DNA of 64,000 nt, from assembly GCF_003318255.1 (NCBI RefSeq), contig NZ_QOCF01000004.1, positions 62,001 to 126,000 of the forward strand, written 5' to 3'. Made by a program: the position numbers and the translations under genes. Every line of letters begins with the position of its first letter. Positions within the stretch are counted from its first letter, which is position 1. This stretch comes from Ruegeria sp. A3M17 (GTDB lineage: Bacteria; Pseudomonadota; Alphaproteobacteria; Rhodobacterales; Rhodobacteraceae). Shown here piece after piece: positions 41,617-51,608 of the stretch. The notes below the pieces were generated by a model that searched no databases, was not told the DNA's origin, and worked only from the letters and a program-made list of their open reading frames with translations.

Positions 41617-42885
41617 ATGAAACACTCGCTTTATGCAGGCGCGGCCACGTTCGCCCTGATGGCGGGCGCGGCGCATGCCGACAAGGTCACCGTGTTCGGC
41701 CCGTGGCTGGGGCCTGATCAGGAAAATGTCGAAAAGGTTTTGGACGGCTTTGCCGCAGCGACCGGGCATGAGTACAGCTATGTCGGCTCGGACAGCTTTG
41801 AGCAGCAGATCAGAATTGATGCCGAAGCCGGATCGGCGCCCAACGTAGCAGTGTTTCCCCAACCCGGTCTGGCATCAGATATGGCCAAGGCGGGATTCCT
41901 GACGCCCCTGAGTGAAGGAACTGCGGATTGGATTCGCGACAACTATGCGGCCGGTCAGTCGTGGGTGGATCTGGGAACCTATCAGGGCCCGGACGGGCAG
42001 GACCATCTGTATGGATTTTTCTACAAGGTCGACGTGAAATCGCTGGTTTGGTTTGTCCCGGAGAACTTCGAAGACGCCGGCTATGAAATCCCGACCACGA
42101 TGGAGGAGCTGAAGGCGCTGTCCGATCAGATCGTTGCAGATGGCGAAACGCCATGGTGCATCGGGCTGGGGTCCGGCGGAGCGACGGGTTGGCCCGCGAC
42201 CGACTGGGTCGAGGACATGATGCTGCGCACCCTACCGCCCGAGGATTATGACGCCTGGGTCGCCAATGACCTGAAGTTCAACGACCCCAAGGTTGTTGCA
42301 GCGATTGAAGAATTCGGGGCGTTCGCGCGCAACGATGACTATGTGGCCGGTGGTGCTGGTGCTGTCGCGACCACCGACTTCCGCGACAGCCCGAAGGGCA
42401 TGTTCAGCTCGCCTCCGCAGTGTTACATGCACCGTCAGGCTTCATTCATTCCGGCTTTCTTCCCCGAAGGCACGGTTGTGGGCGAAGATGCCGATTTCTT
42501 CTATTTCCCAGCTTACGAAGGCAAGGATCTCGGCAGCCCGGTCCTGGGCGCGGGCACAGTTTGGGCGATCACCAATGACAGCCCGGGCGCGCATGCGCTG
42601 ATGAAATACCTGGAGACACCCGAGGCGCACGAAGCCTGGATGGCTCTGACCGGGTTCCTGACGCCGCACAAGGGTGTCGATACCTCGGTCTTCTCAGACC
42701 CAACGCTGAAGAAGATGAACGACATTCTTCTGGGGGCCACCACCTTCCGGTTTGACGGTTCCGACCTGATGCCGGGCGGCGTGGGTGCAGGCACCTTCTG
42801 GACGGGAATGGTCGACTATACGGGCGGAACACCTGCCCAGGACGTCGCCGACGAAATCCAGTCCTCGTGGGACGCGCTGGACTAA
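41617..42885 (+). CDS. aglE: Alpha-glucoside ABC transporter, substrate-binding protein AglE
   Basis: A 422-residue extracellular solute-binding protein of family 1. The Sec signal is residues 1-21 (ending AGAAHA). The ATG at 41617 follows GGAGG; an upstream start lacks it. It presents alpha-glucosides to AglF/AglG. Landmarks include NVAVFPQPGL and PQCYMHRQASFIP. It is followed by a strong intercistronic hairpin before aglF, a frequent way to keep binding-protein mRNA more abundant than permease mRNA. Confidence 0.9.
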   Translation: MKHSLYAGAATFALMAGAAHADKVTVFGPWLGPDQENVEKVLDGFAAATGHEYSYVGSDSFEQQIRIDAEAGSAPNVAVFPQPGLASDMAKAGFLTPLSEGTADWIRDNYAAGQSWVDLGTYQGPDGQDHLYGFFYKVDVKSLVWFVPENFEDAGYEIPTTMEELKALSDQIVADGETPWCIGLGSGGATGWPATDWVEDMMLRTLPPEDYDAWVANDLKFNDPKVVAAIEEFGAFARNDDYVAGGAGAVATTDFRDSPKGMFSSPPQCYMHRQASFIPAFFPEGTVVGEDADFFYFPAYEGKDLGSPVLGAGTVWAITNDSPGAHALMKYLETPEAHEAWMALTGFLTPHKGVDTSVFSDPTLKKMNDILLGATTFRFDGSDLMPGGVGAGTFWTGMVDYTGGTPAQDVADEIQSSWDALD

Positions 42886-42898
42886 AGCGTCTGAGATT

Positions 42899-42924
42899 GG
42901 GCAACCCGCTCTGCCGGGTTGCCC
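42899..42924 (+). other. Intercistronic stem-loop between aglE and aglF
   Basis: GGGCAACCCG (42899-42908) pairs with CGGGTTGCCC (42915-42924) over a 6-nt loop. No U-tract; likely a partial terminator or 3' stabiliser of the aglE message. Confidence 0.7.
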
Positions 42925-42951
42925 GAACCTACCGACCCAAGGGAGAGCGGC

Positions 42952-43959
42952 ATGCACCCGGCATTTCAAGGCCTGCTGACCATCGCCATCGGCGTGTCAG
43001 GTTGCGTGGGCTACTTCTATCTATCCAATCAGTTTCTGGACAGAGTTTTGTTCCCGCCTCGGGGGCCGAATGCTGGCCGCAACATCAACCGCGCGAACAT
43101 GATCCGGCCTTGGTTGTTCCTGTTTCCAGCGCTGGCTGCTTTGGGCTTGTATCTGGCCTATCCGGTTGTCGAAACCCTGCGGCTGTCACTGACTGATCGT
43201 GTCCCGGGCGGCGGCTACAAATGGGTCGGGCTGGACAACTATATCCAGATGGCCAAGGAGCCCAAGTTTTGGGAAGCGATGCGCAACAACATGTTCTGGC
43301 TGATCATTGTGCCTGCAATGTCGACGGCCTTTGGCCTGTTGGTGGCACAGCTGACTGACCGCATTCGTTGGGGCAATCTCGCCAAGTCGCTGATCTTTAT
43401 GCCAATGGCGATCTCGTTCGTGGGGGCATCGGTTATCTGGAAGTTGGTCTATGACACTCGTCCGGCCGAACAAGATCAGATCGGAATGCTCAATGCGCTC
43501 TATATTTTCTTTGGCGGGACCGAGCCGCAGACTTGGTTGACGATACCGTTCTGGAACAGCTTTTTGCTGATGGTTGTCCTCATCTGGATCCAAACTGGTT
43601 TTGCCATGGTTATCCTATCTGCCGCCCTGCGCGGAATCCCCGAGGAAACGATTGAGGCCGCAATTCTGGATGGGGCCAATCCGTTTCAGATATTTTTCCG
43701 GATCAAAGTGCCGCAGATCAAAACCACAATCCTTGTCGTCTGGACCACGATCACCATCACCGTCCTCAAGGTCTTTGACATCGTTTTTGCCATGACCAAC
43801 GGCCAGTGGGAGACGCAGGTACTGGCCAACTACATGTATGACAAGCTGTTTCGCGCCAACGACTGGGGCGTCGGGTCGGCTTCGGCAATGGTGATCATGC
43901 TCCTGGTGGCTCCGATCCTTGTCTGGAATGTGCGCAACGCGCGGCAAGAGATGGAGTAG
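42952..43959 (+). CDS. aglF: Alpha-glucoside ABC permease AglF
   Basis: A 335-residue inner-membrane permease of the MalF type. An extra N-terminal helix (about 5-26) precedes the usual six (the first near 49-70, WLFLFPALAALGLYLAYPVV). The ATPase-contact EAA loop reads ETIEAAILDGANPFQIFFRIKVP-like near residue 235-257. The ATG at 42952 follows GGGAGAG. It pairs with AglG to form the translocation channel. Confidence 0.9.
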   Translation: MHPAFQGLLTIAIGVSGCVGYFYLSNQFLDRVLFPPRGPNAGRNINRANMIRPWLFLFPALAALGLYLAYPVVETLRLSLTDRVPGGGYKWVGLDNYIQMAKEPKFWEAMRNNMFWLIIVPAMSTAFGLLVAQLTDRIRWGNLAKSLIFMPMAISFVGASVIWKLVYDTRPAEQDQIGMLNALYIFFGGTEPQTWLTIPFWNSFLLMVVLIWIQTGFAMVILSAALRGIPEETIEAAILDGANPFQIFFRIKVPQIKTTILVVWTTITITVLKVFDIVFAMTNGQWETQVLANYMYDKLFRANDWGVGSASAMVIMLLVAPILVWNVRNARQEME

Positions 43960-43963
43960 GGTC

Positions 43964-45112
43964 ATGAGCGATATCGCAGGAACCAAACCCGCCCTTCGCT
44001 GGGTCGTCCATGCCTCGGTCCTCTTTCTGGTGGTGCTGTGGGTCGTGCCAACTCTGGGCCTTTTGATCTCGTCTTTTCGCACGGCGGACCAGATCGCAAC
44101 CAGTGGTTGGTGGCGGTCACTGTTCCCGTCTGAACAAAATCTGACCCAGCGCAGCGCGGCCCCGGATACCCAAGTACTGGAGAATGGGCTGTACGTGATC
44201 GAAGGCAATCTGTTTGACGAAGGGACGAAGGCGACAATCTCAAAATGGGGCGTCAGCTCTCGTGCAGTTGATGCCTTTTCCCCTGGTGAAACAGCAGAGT
44301 TGCGCAAGGGCGGCACGATCACGGTAGACGCCAAGGGTAATTACCGGATGGAGAACCCGGAAGAGTTCACCGGCAGTCGTGGATCGCGGGTTTTCGCAAC
44401 TGCGGAATTGCCGCCGGAGTTTACCTTGGACAACTATCACAAGGTTCTTCTGGCGGAAGACAGTACCGACAGCATGGGGCGCGCGTTTTTCAACACGCTG
44501 ACCGTAACAATCCCGGCGACGATCATTCCAATCCTCGTGGCGGCTTTTGCAGCCTATGCGCTGGCGTGGATGGATTTCCCTGGACGTGCTTTGATTATTG
44601 CAGCTGTCGTTGGTCTGTTGGTTGTCCCGCTGCAACTGGCCCTGATCCCATTGCTGAAATTCCACCTGAATATCGGCATTGGCAAAGGATATCTGGGGGT
44701 TTGGATGGCGCATACCGGTTTCGGTTTGCCGCTGGCGATCTATCTTTTGCGTAACTACATGGCCGGTCTGCCCCGCGACCTGATCGAAAACGCGCGGGTC
44801 GATGGTGCGACCGAGTTTCAGATCTTTACCAAATTGATCCTGCCACTCAGCTTTCCAGCGCTGGCGTCTTTCGCAATCTTCCAGTTCCTTTGGACGTGGA
44901 ATGACTTGCTGGTTGCCAAGGTGTTCCTGATTGACGCATCCGGGCAAACCACCGTCATGACCAACCGCATCGTCGAGCTTTTGGGCACGCGCGGTGGGAA
45001 TTGGGAAATCCTTGCCACAGCGGCCTTTGTTTCGATCATCGTCCCGCTGATTGTTTTCTTCGCAATGCAAAAATATCTGGTCCGCGGTCTGTTGGCCGGG
45101 TCCGTTAAGTAG
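43964..45112 (+). CDS. aglG: Alpha-glucoside ABC permease AglG
   Basis: A 382-residue MalG-type permease. After the first helix (about 14-36) comes a long periplasmic stretch (about 40-140) typical of AglG but absent from most MalG-type proteins, then five helices. The EAA loop is LIENARVDGATEFQIFTKLI. GGAG precedes the ATG at 43964, 4 nt after the aglF stop. Confidence 0.9.
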   Translation: MSDIAGTKPALRWVVHASVLFLVVLWVVPTLGLLISSFRTADQIATSGWWRSLFPSEQNLTQRSAAPDTQVLENGLYVIEGNLFDEGTKATISKWGVSSRAVDAFSPGETAELRKGGTITVDAKGNYRMENPEEFTGSRGSRVFATAELPPEFTLDNYHKVLLAEDSTDSMGRAFFNTLTVTIPATIIPILVAAFAAYALAWMDFPGRALIIAAVVGLLVVPLQLALIPLLKFHLNIGIGKGYLGVWMAHTGFGLPLAIYLLRNYMAGLPRDLIENARVDGATEFQIFTKLILPLSFPALASFAIFQFLWTWNDLLVAKVFLIDASGQTTVMTNRIVELLGTRGGNWEILATAAFVSIIVPLIVFFAMQKYLVRGLLAGSVK

Positions 45113-45121
45113 AGGCGTCTG

Positions 45122-46777
45122 ATGAACGTGCAGAACACCGTGAAACTCGAAACAGCAACCAAGGCAGCCGCCGACTGGTGGCGGGGCGGAGTGATTTACC
45201 AGATCTACCCGCGCAGTTTTCAGGACAGCAACGGCGATGGAATCGGAGATCTCAGGGGTATCACCCAAAGGCTTGGTTACATCGCTTCGCTTGGCGTCGA
45301 CGCGATCTGGATCTCGCCATTCTTCAAATCTCCGATGAAGGATTTTGGATACGATGTCAGCGACTATCGTGATGTTGATCCGATGTTTGGCACCATGGAG
45401 GACTTTAAGGACCTCTTAGATCAGGCGCATTCAGTTGGGCTAAAGGTGATGATCGACCTCGTGCTGTCGCATACGTCGGATCAACACCTATGGTTCAAGG
45501 AAAGCCGGTCCAGTCGCGAAAATGCCAAGTCCGACTGGTACGTTTGGGCTGATCCCAAACCCGACGGGACGCCACCAAACAACTGGCTGTCGATTTTTGG
45601 CGGGTCTGCATGGCAGTGGGATTCCCGACGCCTACAGTACTATCTGCACAACTTCCTGACGTCGCAGCCGGATCTGAACTTCCATTGCCCGGACGTGCAG
45701 GATGCATTGCTGGATGTGGCGCGGTTCTGGCTGGACTTGGGCGTGGATGGTTTCCGTCTGGACACGATCAACTTCTACTTCCACGACAAACAACTGCGCG
45801 ACAATCCTGGCCTGCCGATGGATCAGCGCAATGCCTCGATCGCGCCGTTGGTGAACCCCTATAACCATCAGGATCACCTCTATTCCAAAAGCCAGCCTGA
45901 AAACATCGCCTTCCTCGAACGGTTGCGTGCGCTGACGGACGAATACGAAGGTCGTGCTTGTTTGGGTGAGGTTGGCGACGCTCAGCGCGGGCTTGAGATC
46001 ATGGGGGAATACACCAGCGGCGATAAACGTATGCATATGTGTTATGCCTTTGAGTTTCTCGAAAAACGCGCTTTGACCGCCGCATATGCCAAGCAGGTGT
46101 TTGATCAGTTGGAAGAAAAGGCTGGCGATGCATGGCCTTGCTGGGCGTTCTCAAACCATGATGTTCAGCGCCACGCGTCGCGGTGGGGGCTGGACGACGC
46201 AGCCATCCGTCAACATGCAGTGCTGATGATGTGCCTGCGCGGGTCAGCATGCTTGTACCAAGGCGAAGAACTTGGCCTGCCCGAGGCGGATGTGCCCTTT
46301 GAGCATCTGCAGGACCCCTACGGCATAGAATTCTGGCCGGAATTCAAGGGCCGTGATGGATGCCGCACTCCGATGGTTTGGGCTGCGCAGGACGAACAGT
46401 TCGGGTTCAGTACTGGTGCCCCCTGGTTGCCCGTCAGCCAAACGCAAGCCGAGCAAGCGGTAGACCGTTTAGAGCAACAGCCAAACTCGATGCTGCATCA
46501 CTATCGCCGCGCGATTGCGTTGCGCCACGCGTATTCTGCACTGATGTTAGGGCAGCAGCTCGACATGACCCAGTCGGGCCCGATCCTGACCTTCCTGCGT
46601 GAGGACGATGCCCAGCAGGTCTTTTGTGTATTCAATCTGGGATCTGACAGCGCGGAAGTCACACTGCCCGACGGTAACTGGCAGGTTATCGGGGAGGAGT
46701 TGGGCGGCGTCGCAGGGGCGGGGACAATGACCCTCGGTGCGGCCCAATTCTGTTTGATGGCTCGGGTACAGGGGTAA
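45122..46777 (+). CDS. aglA: Alpha-glucosidase (GH13), AglA
   Basis: A 551-residue cytoplasmic GH13 hydrolase that splits imported alpha-glucosides (sucrose, maltose, trehalose-like). The (beta/alpha)8 barrel begins WRGGVIYQIYPRSF. The nucleophile is Asp214 (DGFRLDTINF), the acid/base Glu283 (LGEVGD), and the transition-state stabilising pair His346-Asp347 (FSNHD). No signal peptide. It sits between the permeases and the ATPase in one operon. The glucose and fructose it makes feed the divergently encoded glucokinase domain and fructokinase. Confidence 0.92.
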   Translation: MNVQNTVKLETATKAAADWWRGGVIYQIYPRSFQDSNGDGIGDLRGITQRLGYIASLGVDAIWISPFFKSPMKDFGYDVSDYRDVDPMFGTMEDFKDLLDQAHSVGLKVMIDLVLSHTSDQHLWFKESRSSRENAKSDWYVWADPKPDGTPPNNWLSIFGGSAWQWDSRRLQYYLHNFLTSQPDLNFHCPDVQDALLDVARFWLDLGVDGFRLDTINFYFHDKQLRDNPGLPMDQRNASIAPLVNPYNHQDHLYSKSQPENIAFLERLRALTDEYEGRACLGEVGDAQRGLEIMGEYTSGDKRMHMCYAFEFLEKRALTAAYAKQVFDQLEEKAGDAWPCWAFSNHDVQRHASRWGLDDAAIRQHAVLMMCLRGSACLYQGEELGLPEADVPFEHLQDPYGIEFWPEFKGRDGCRTPMVWAAQDEQFGFSTGAPWLPVSQTQAEQAVDRLEQQPNSMLHHYRRAIALRHAYSALMLGQQLDMTQSGPILTFLREDDAQQVFCVFNLGSDSAEVTLPDGNWQVIGEELGGVAGAGTMTLGAAQFCLMARVQG

Positions 46778-46780
46778 GTC

Positions 46781-47863
46781 ATGTCTGAACTCAATCTCAC
46801 GGATGTCGCCAAAACGTATGGTAATGTCGACGTTCTAAAGAACATTAACCTCGACATCGAACGCGGTGAATTAATTGTATTTGTTGGGCCTTCGGGATGC
46901 GGTAAATCCACGTTGCTGCGCATGATTGCAGGGCTTGAAAAGATCACTGGCGGAACGCTTGAGATCGAAGGCCAGGTGATGAACAACGTGCCGCCCGCGC
47001 AACGGGGCATTGCGATGGTTTTCCAAAGCTATGCCCTGTATCCGCACATGACTGTGCGCGAGAATATGGCCTTTGCATTGAAGATTGCCAAAATGCCAAT
47101 GGACAAGGTTGATGCAGCCGTTGACCGCGCCGCTCGTATCCTACAGTTGGAACCGTTTCTGGACCGCCTTCCCAAGGCCCTTTCCGGTGGTCAGCGGCAA
47201 CGCGTTGCAATCGGTCGGGCGATCGTGCGGGACCCAAAGGTCTATCTGTTCGATGAACCGCTTTCCAATCTTGACGCAGCGCTGCGCGTCGCAACCCGCA
47301 TCGAAATCGCGCGTTTGAAAGAGGCAATGCCCGACAGCACGATGGTCTATGTCACCCACGATCAGGTCGAGGCGATGACATTGGCCACCCGGATTGTCGT
47401 CCTGGCCAACAAGGGGATCGCGCAGGTCGGCACCCCTCTCGAACTATATGAAACGCCAGACAATGAGTTTGTCGCGCAATTTATTGGCTCACCTGCGATG
47501 AACCTGTTGCCGGGGGTCATCACGCAGACTGGTGAGAGTACCGTCGTAAAACTGGATGGCGGTGGGATCGCGGTGACCAACATCCGGACCAATGCGGCTG
47601 ACGAGGGTAAACAGGTGAATATCGGCGTGCGTCCCGAAGACTTTCACCCCGTTGAAAGCAATCCGATTATGGAAGGAATTGTGGACTTTACCGAAGCACT
47701 TGGAGAGGTCACGCTGTTGTATTTTGCCTCCAAAGACGGAGAGGACCCCACAATCGCAAAACTGCCGGGGGTCCAAAAAAACATGCGGGGCCAAACCGTT
47801 GCTGTTTCGGCAGATCCGGGCAAGGTTCACCTGTTTCACCAGGGCCTGTCCATGAGAGAATAA
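46781..47863 (+). CDS. aglK: Sugar ABC transporter ATPase AglK (MsmK/UgpC type)
   Basis: A 360-residue MalK-type ATPase. Walker A GPSGCGKST (about 36-44), signature LSGGQRQRVAIGRA, Walker B VYLFDEPLSNLDA, followed by a C-terminal OB-fold (TOBE) regulatory domain from about residue 235. It energises AglFG. MsmK-type ATPases often serve several sugar transporters, and the galactoside permeases at 61072-62845 have no ATPase in the window, so shared use is possible. It ends the agl operon, 3 nt after aglA. Confidence 0.92.
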   Translation: MSELNLTDVAKTYGNVDVLKNINLDIERGELIVFVGPSGCGKSTLLRMIAGLEKITGGTLEIEGQVMNNVPPAQRGIAMVFQSYALYPHMTVRENMAFALKIAKMPMDKVDAAVDRAARILQLEPFLDRLPKALSGGQRQRVAIGRAIVRDPKVYLFDEPLSNLDAALRVATRIEIARLKEAMPDSTMVYVTHDQVEAMTLATRIVVLANKGIAQVGTPLELYETPDNEFVAQFIGSPAMNLLPGVITQTGESTVVKLDGGGIAVTNIRTNAADEGKQVNIGVRPEDFHPVESNPIMEGIVDFTEALGEVTLLYFASKDGEDPTIAKLPGVQKNMRGQTVAVSADPGKVHLFHQGLSMRE

Positions 47864-48320
47864 CTGTAACTCATACCTAATGGATCGAAAGGTGCGATGC
47901 AGTACGCGAATGCCCCTTTTCATACTGCTTGAAACGTTGTCTGTTCCCCGCATAGTAAGCCCCGAGGTCTGCGTGCGTTGCCAAAAGCATGCAGTTTACG
48001 ACTGTTTTTGTCGTGATTTCTTTCGGTCTGGCATGACAAAACCCGCTTTTCCCCAATTGGATTGAGGCCCAAAATCTGGTCCCGGACCTGACGGGCAGCC
48101 GTGTCAACTTTTTACGAAACATTGCAGAAATAGGCTACTCCGGTCTCAATATATGACTGCGGACCCAGGGGGTAACTAGCGATACTTGCTAGATTAAATC
48201 GCAATCTGGACATACGAAATTTCCAATCCGTCACTTTTGGCCTGACAATGCCCCCGCAAAGTTCTAGCGTGGCAACCATAATAACAAAACAACACAGTCC
48301 AATAACGGGAGAACTAAAAT
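47864..48320. other. 457-nt region between agl and polyamine-type operons
   Basis: No ORF with a ribosome site or family resemblance is present. It should hold the end of the agl transcript and the promoter of the following operon, but no convincing -35/-10 pair or terminator hairpin with a U-tract was identified. The potD-like start is preceded by ACGGGAG and a very A-rich stretch (48275-48318). Confidence 0.5.
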
Positions 48321-49445
48321 ATGGCTGAACGGAAAACCGTTTCCAGACGCTCGGTCCTGAAAGGCGCGGGTGCAGCAGCACTGGCAGCACCGCTTTACAG
48401 CAAAAGCGCGCTGGCATCTTCGGGTGAAATCAACATTCTGATGTGGTCGGACTATCTGCCGCCCGCATTCCTGCAAGAGTTTGAAACTCTGACCGGGATC
48501 AAGGTGAACTACACCGGCATCGGATCGAACGAAGAAATCATCAACAAGATGAAGGCCACCAAGGGCCAAGGCTTTGACATCGTATCGCCGACTAACAACC
48601 GCTCGCTGCAGTGGGGGCCGCTGGAACTGTTGCAGCCCTTCGACATGAACAAGGTTCCAATTGATCTGGTGAACCCTGCGATGGCGCAGATCGGCACCGA
48701 CGCCTGGAACTTTGCTGACAGTGGCGTGCACTGGCTGCCGCATATCTGGGGTACAGAAGGCATCGCCTACCGCACCGACCTGTGGCTGCCCGAAGGCGAC
48801 GCCCCGTCCTATGGAGACGTCTGGTCCGAAGCAAACGCAGGCAAGACCATGGGTCGCGCGCACTCGATGATGCTGGGCGCGGGTCTGTATATGGAAGCCT
48901 CCGGAGAGATGGAGCCTGGCTCTGTCTGGGCCGCGTACGGCGACGAAGACACCATGCGCAAGGTCTGGGGCCAGATCACAGACTGGTGCGTCGAGCGGAA
49001 GAACCGGATCAAGCTGATCTGGAACGATGCCGACACCCAGAAAAACGGCCTGTTGAACGAAGGCGTTATTGTCGGCCAGACCTGGGATGGTCCGCCGCTG
49101 GCGCTGAAATCGGCTGGTGAGCCGGTGCACTATCAGGCTCCGGTCGAAGGTGCGATGGCATGGGTCGACGGTATGTCGATGCCGACCGGTGCGCAGAACA
49201 TCGATCAGGTTTATGCCTTCATCGATTTCGCCTATCAGGCCAAGCCTGCAGGTGTCGCCATCGACAGCCACGGTTACAACTCGCCAGTTCTGGGTGCCGA
49301 CCAATATGCGGGCGACACCTACAAGAAGAACTTCGCCGAGGCCTATCCGGGCGACTCGCTGGCAAACCTGAACCCATGGCCTGCTGAGGCTCCGTGGTAT
49401 GCCGAAACTCGGACCGAGTTCGTCAACAAGTTCAAAAGCGCCTGA
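48321..49445 (+). CDS. Polyamine-type ABC transporter, substrate-binding protein
   Basis: A 374-residue periplasmic binding protein of the PotD/PotF group. It has a Tat-like signal (SRRSVLKGAGAAALAAPLY, ending SALAS). The mature protein begins EINILMWSDYLPPAFLQEFE, the usual first strand of this family. Domain features such as DIVSPTNNRSLQWG and HIWGTEGIAYRTDLW match. The gene is first of a four-gene binding protein-ATPase-permease-permease operon. Spermidine/putrescine is the family default; related proteins bind other amines or opines, so the ligand is uncertain. Confidence 0.88.
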   Translation: MAERKTVSRRSVLKGAGAAALAAPLYSKSALASSGEINILMWSDYLPPAFLQEFETLTGIKVNYTGIGSNEEIINKMKATKGQGFDIVSPTNNRSLQWGPLELLQPFDMNKVPIDLVNPAMAQIGTDAWNFADSGVHWLPHIWGTEGIAYRTDLWLPEGDAPSYGDVWSEANAGKTMGRAHSMMLGAGLYMEASGEMEPGSVWAAYGDEDTMRKVWGQITDWCVERKNRIKLIWNDADTQKNGLLNEGVIVGQTWDGPPLALKSAGEPVHYQAPVEGAMAWVDGMSMPTGAQNIDQVYAFIDFAYQAKPAGVAIDSHGYNSPVLGADQYAGDTYKKNFAEAYPGDSLANLNPWPAEAPWYAETRTEFVNKFKSA

Positions 49446-49460
49446 TTGCTTTGACAAGGT

Positions 49461-49484
49461 GCCCTCCGCCACTGTGCGGAGGGC
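49461..49484 (+). other. Intercistronic stem-loop after binding-protein gene
   Basis: GCCCTCCGC (49461-49469) pairs with GCGGAGGGC (49476-49484) over six bases, with no U-tract. It sits 15 nt after the potD-like stop, as with the aglE and galactoside binding-protein genes. Confidence 0.65.
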
Positions 49485-49563
49485 TATCAACCCGCATGCC
49501 ACAACGGCGTGACGGACGCTATTTCGGTGTGGTCATGGACCGTGCCAGACGGAGATGCCAAAA

Positions 49564-50676
49564 ATGAGTGCAGGGGTCGGTGTAGATCTTGAAAACCTGT
49601 GGATCCGTTTCGGAGACTTTGTTGCCGTGCGGGACGCCAATGTGAACATCAATGGGGGCGATTTCTTTTCGTTTCTTGGTCCCTCAGGGTGCGGTAAGAC
49701 GACGATCCTGCGGGCGGTTTCGGGTTTTCTGGACCCAAGTGAGGGCAAAGTTCTGATCGGTGGCAAGGACATGCGTGGCATCGGTCCGAACAAACGCCCG
49801 ACCGCCCTGATTTTTCAGAACCTCGCGTTGTTCCCGCTGATGAAAGTCTGGGAAAATATCACCTTCTCATTGGAGATCAGCGGCGCAAGCGCAAAAGAGC
49901 GCCGAAAGCGTGCCGATGAGCTGCTGGACATGATCGCGCTGCCTGACCAGGGTGACAAGCTGCCAAGCGAGTTGTCCGGTGGTCAGCGCCAACGGGTTGC
50001 CATCGCCCGCGCGCTATGTGCGGAACCGGATGTGCTGCTGCTGGATGAACCGTTGTCCGCGCTGGACCTCAAACTGCGCCAGCATATGCGCACCGAGTTG
50101 CGTGAGATTCAAAAACGCGTCGGCATCACCTTCATCTATATCACCCACGATCAGGGCGAAGCCCTGACCATGTCAGACAGTATTGCGGTCATGCGGGCTG
50201 GTGTGATCGATCAAATCGCTGATGGCAAGACTATCTATAATGATCCCAACACTGCATTCGCGGCCTCTTTCGTAGGTGAAAACAACGTGTTTCGCGGCAA
50301 AGTTAAACAGATTATGGGGAACGAAGCGCTGATTTCAACGAACCGGTCTGGTGAATTGGTTGCACGTATCTCGTCCGCCAACCAAGGAAAGCTGAAAGCG
50401 GGTGACGACGCCATGATGTTCATTCGCCCCGAAGCTTTTGCGATCGCTGCCGATGGTGCATCAGGCGATCACTTTGTCACCGCGCGGGTGAACCACGAAG
50501 AATTCGAAGGTAACGTCTTCAACATCTTCACTGAAGGTGACGGCGGTAAAGAGATCAAGGTGTCCTTGCCAAACCTCGGCCAATCCTTCGATGACCACAC
50601 AGGCCAAAACATCACGTTGGAATATGAGACCCGCAATGCGGTTCTGGTTCCGGCTGGTGAATTGGCCGCGGAATAA
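49564..50676 (+). CDS. Polyamine-type ABC transporter ATPase (PotA-like)
   Basis: A 370-residue ATPase with Walker A GPSGCGKTT (near residue 40), signature LSGGQRQRVAIARAL, Walker B VLLLDEPLSALD and a C-terminal TOBE domain, as in PotA/PotG. The ATG at 49564 is preferred because the GGAG at 49551-49554 touches the other candidate (49555) but is 9 nt from this one. It energises the two permeases encoded next. Confidence 0.9.
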   Translation: MSAGVGVDLENLWIRFGDFVAVRDANVNINGGDFFSFLGPSGCGKTTILRAVSGFLDPSEGKVLIGGKDMRGIGPNKRPTALIFQNLALFPLMKVWENITFSLEISGASAKERRKRADELLDMIALPDQGDKLPSELSGGQRQRVAIARALCAEPDVLLLDEPLSALDLKLRQHMRTELREIQKRVGITFIYITHDQGEALTMSDSIAVMRAGVIDQIADGKTIYNDPNTAFAASFVGENNVFRGKVKQIMGNEALISTNRSGELVARISSANQGKLKAGDDAMMFIRPEAFAIAADGASGDHFVTARVNHEEFEGNVFNIFTEGDGGKEIKVSLPNLGQSFDDHTGQNITLEYETRNAVLVPAGELAAE

Positions 50677-50687
50677 GGGGGCCGACT

Positions 50688-51608
50688 ATGCCAGGCTTCC
50701 TGAAAGAATTCTTCAACCGAAACGGCATCGGCATGGGCGCCGCAATATTGGGTCTGGTCCTGTTCTGGACCATTGGCCTGATCATTCTGCCGCAATTGTC
50801 GATGCTGGATTTCTCCTTCCGTCCGAACTTGCCCCCGCCGGAGATCGGCGGGCCCAAGGACGTCTATACGCTGGAGAACTACAAATACCTGATCTATGGC
50901 CCTGAGGGCGGCAGTCAGTCCTATAATGCAGTCGATCTGAGGGTCTTTTTCCGCACTCTGCTAGCTGCGGTCTGTGTGACGATCTTCAACCTGATCCTCT
51001 GCTATCCAATTGCCTATTATCTGGGTCAGTCCAAAGGCAACCACATTCGCATCTTCGCGATCATGCTGATCATCCCTTACTGGATCAACGAGATTTTGCG
51101 TGCCTTTGCCCTGCGGATTATCTTTGGTGAGACCGGTGTTTTGAATACACTGTTCGTAGGGCTGGGCATCTGGGATACGCCGTTTGACTTTATTCGCAAT
51201 GACATCGCGCTCTATGCCGGTCTGGGTTACGCCTACATCCTGCTGATGATCTTCCCGATGTACAACGTGATCGAAAGTCTGGATAAAAACCAGATCGAGG
51301 CTGCGCGCGATCTTGGTGCGCCGTGGTGGCGAATTCACTGGCGTGTGGTTATTCCTTACGCCAAACCGGGCATCAGCTCAGGCTGTACCATGGTGTTCAT
51401 GCTCAGCGCCGGTGCGCTGGCCGCGCCGCAAATCCTGGGCGGACCATCCAGTCTGTGGTTTACGCAGCTTATCTACCAGCAGTTCAATGACAACAATGAC
51501 TGGCCGCAAGGTGCCGCCTACGCAATTGTTCTTCTGGTGACCTGTATCTTGTTCGTGCTGGCGATGATGCGCCTGTTCAAGGTGAATATGGGGGATATCG
51601 GGAAATGA
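50688..51608 (+). CDS. Polyamine-type ABC permease (PotB-like)
   Basis: A 306-residue permease of the PotB/PotH family with about six helices (first near 18-38). The EAA loop is IEAARDLGAPWWRIHWRVVIP. AGGGGG precedes the ATG. Its stop overlaps the next permease by 4 nt (51605-51608). Confidence 0.9.
   Translation: MPGFLKEFFNRNGIGMGAAILGLVLFWTIGLIILPQLSMLDFSFRPNLPPPEIGGPKDVYTLENYKYLIYGPEGGSQSYNAVDLRVFFRTLLAAVCVTIFNLILCYPIAYYLGQSKGNHIRIFAIMLIIPYWINEILRAFALRIIFGETGVLNTLFVGLGIWDTPFDFIRNDIALYAGLGYAYILLMIFPMYNVIESLDKNQIEAARDLGAPWWRIHWRVVIPYAKPGISSGCTMVFMLSAGALAAPQILGGPSSLWFTQLIYQQFNDNNDWPQGAAYAIVLLVTCILFVLAMMRLFKVNMGDIGK

Noticed and set aside
44240..45268. 342-codon minus-strand frame opposite aglG
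   Set aside because: Composition is Gln/His/Arg-rich as expected of a reversed gene; aglG is certain.
48264..49502. 412-codon open frame on the minus strand opposite the potD-like gene
   Set aside because: Shadow of a well-supported binding-protein gene; no ribosome site or recognisable domain.
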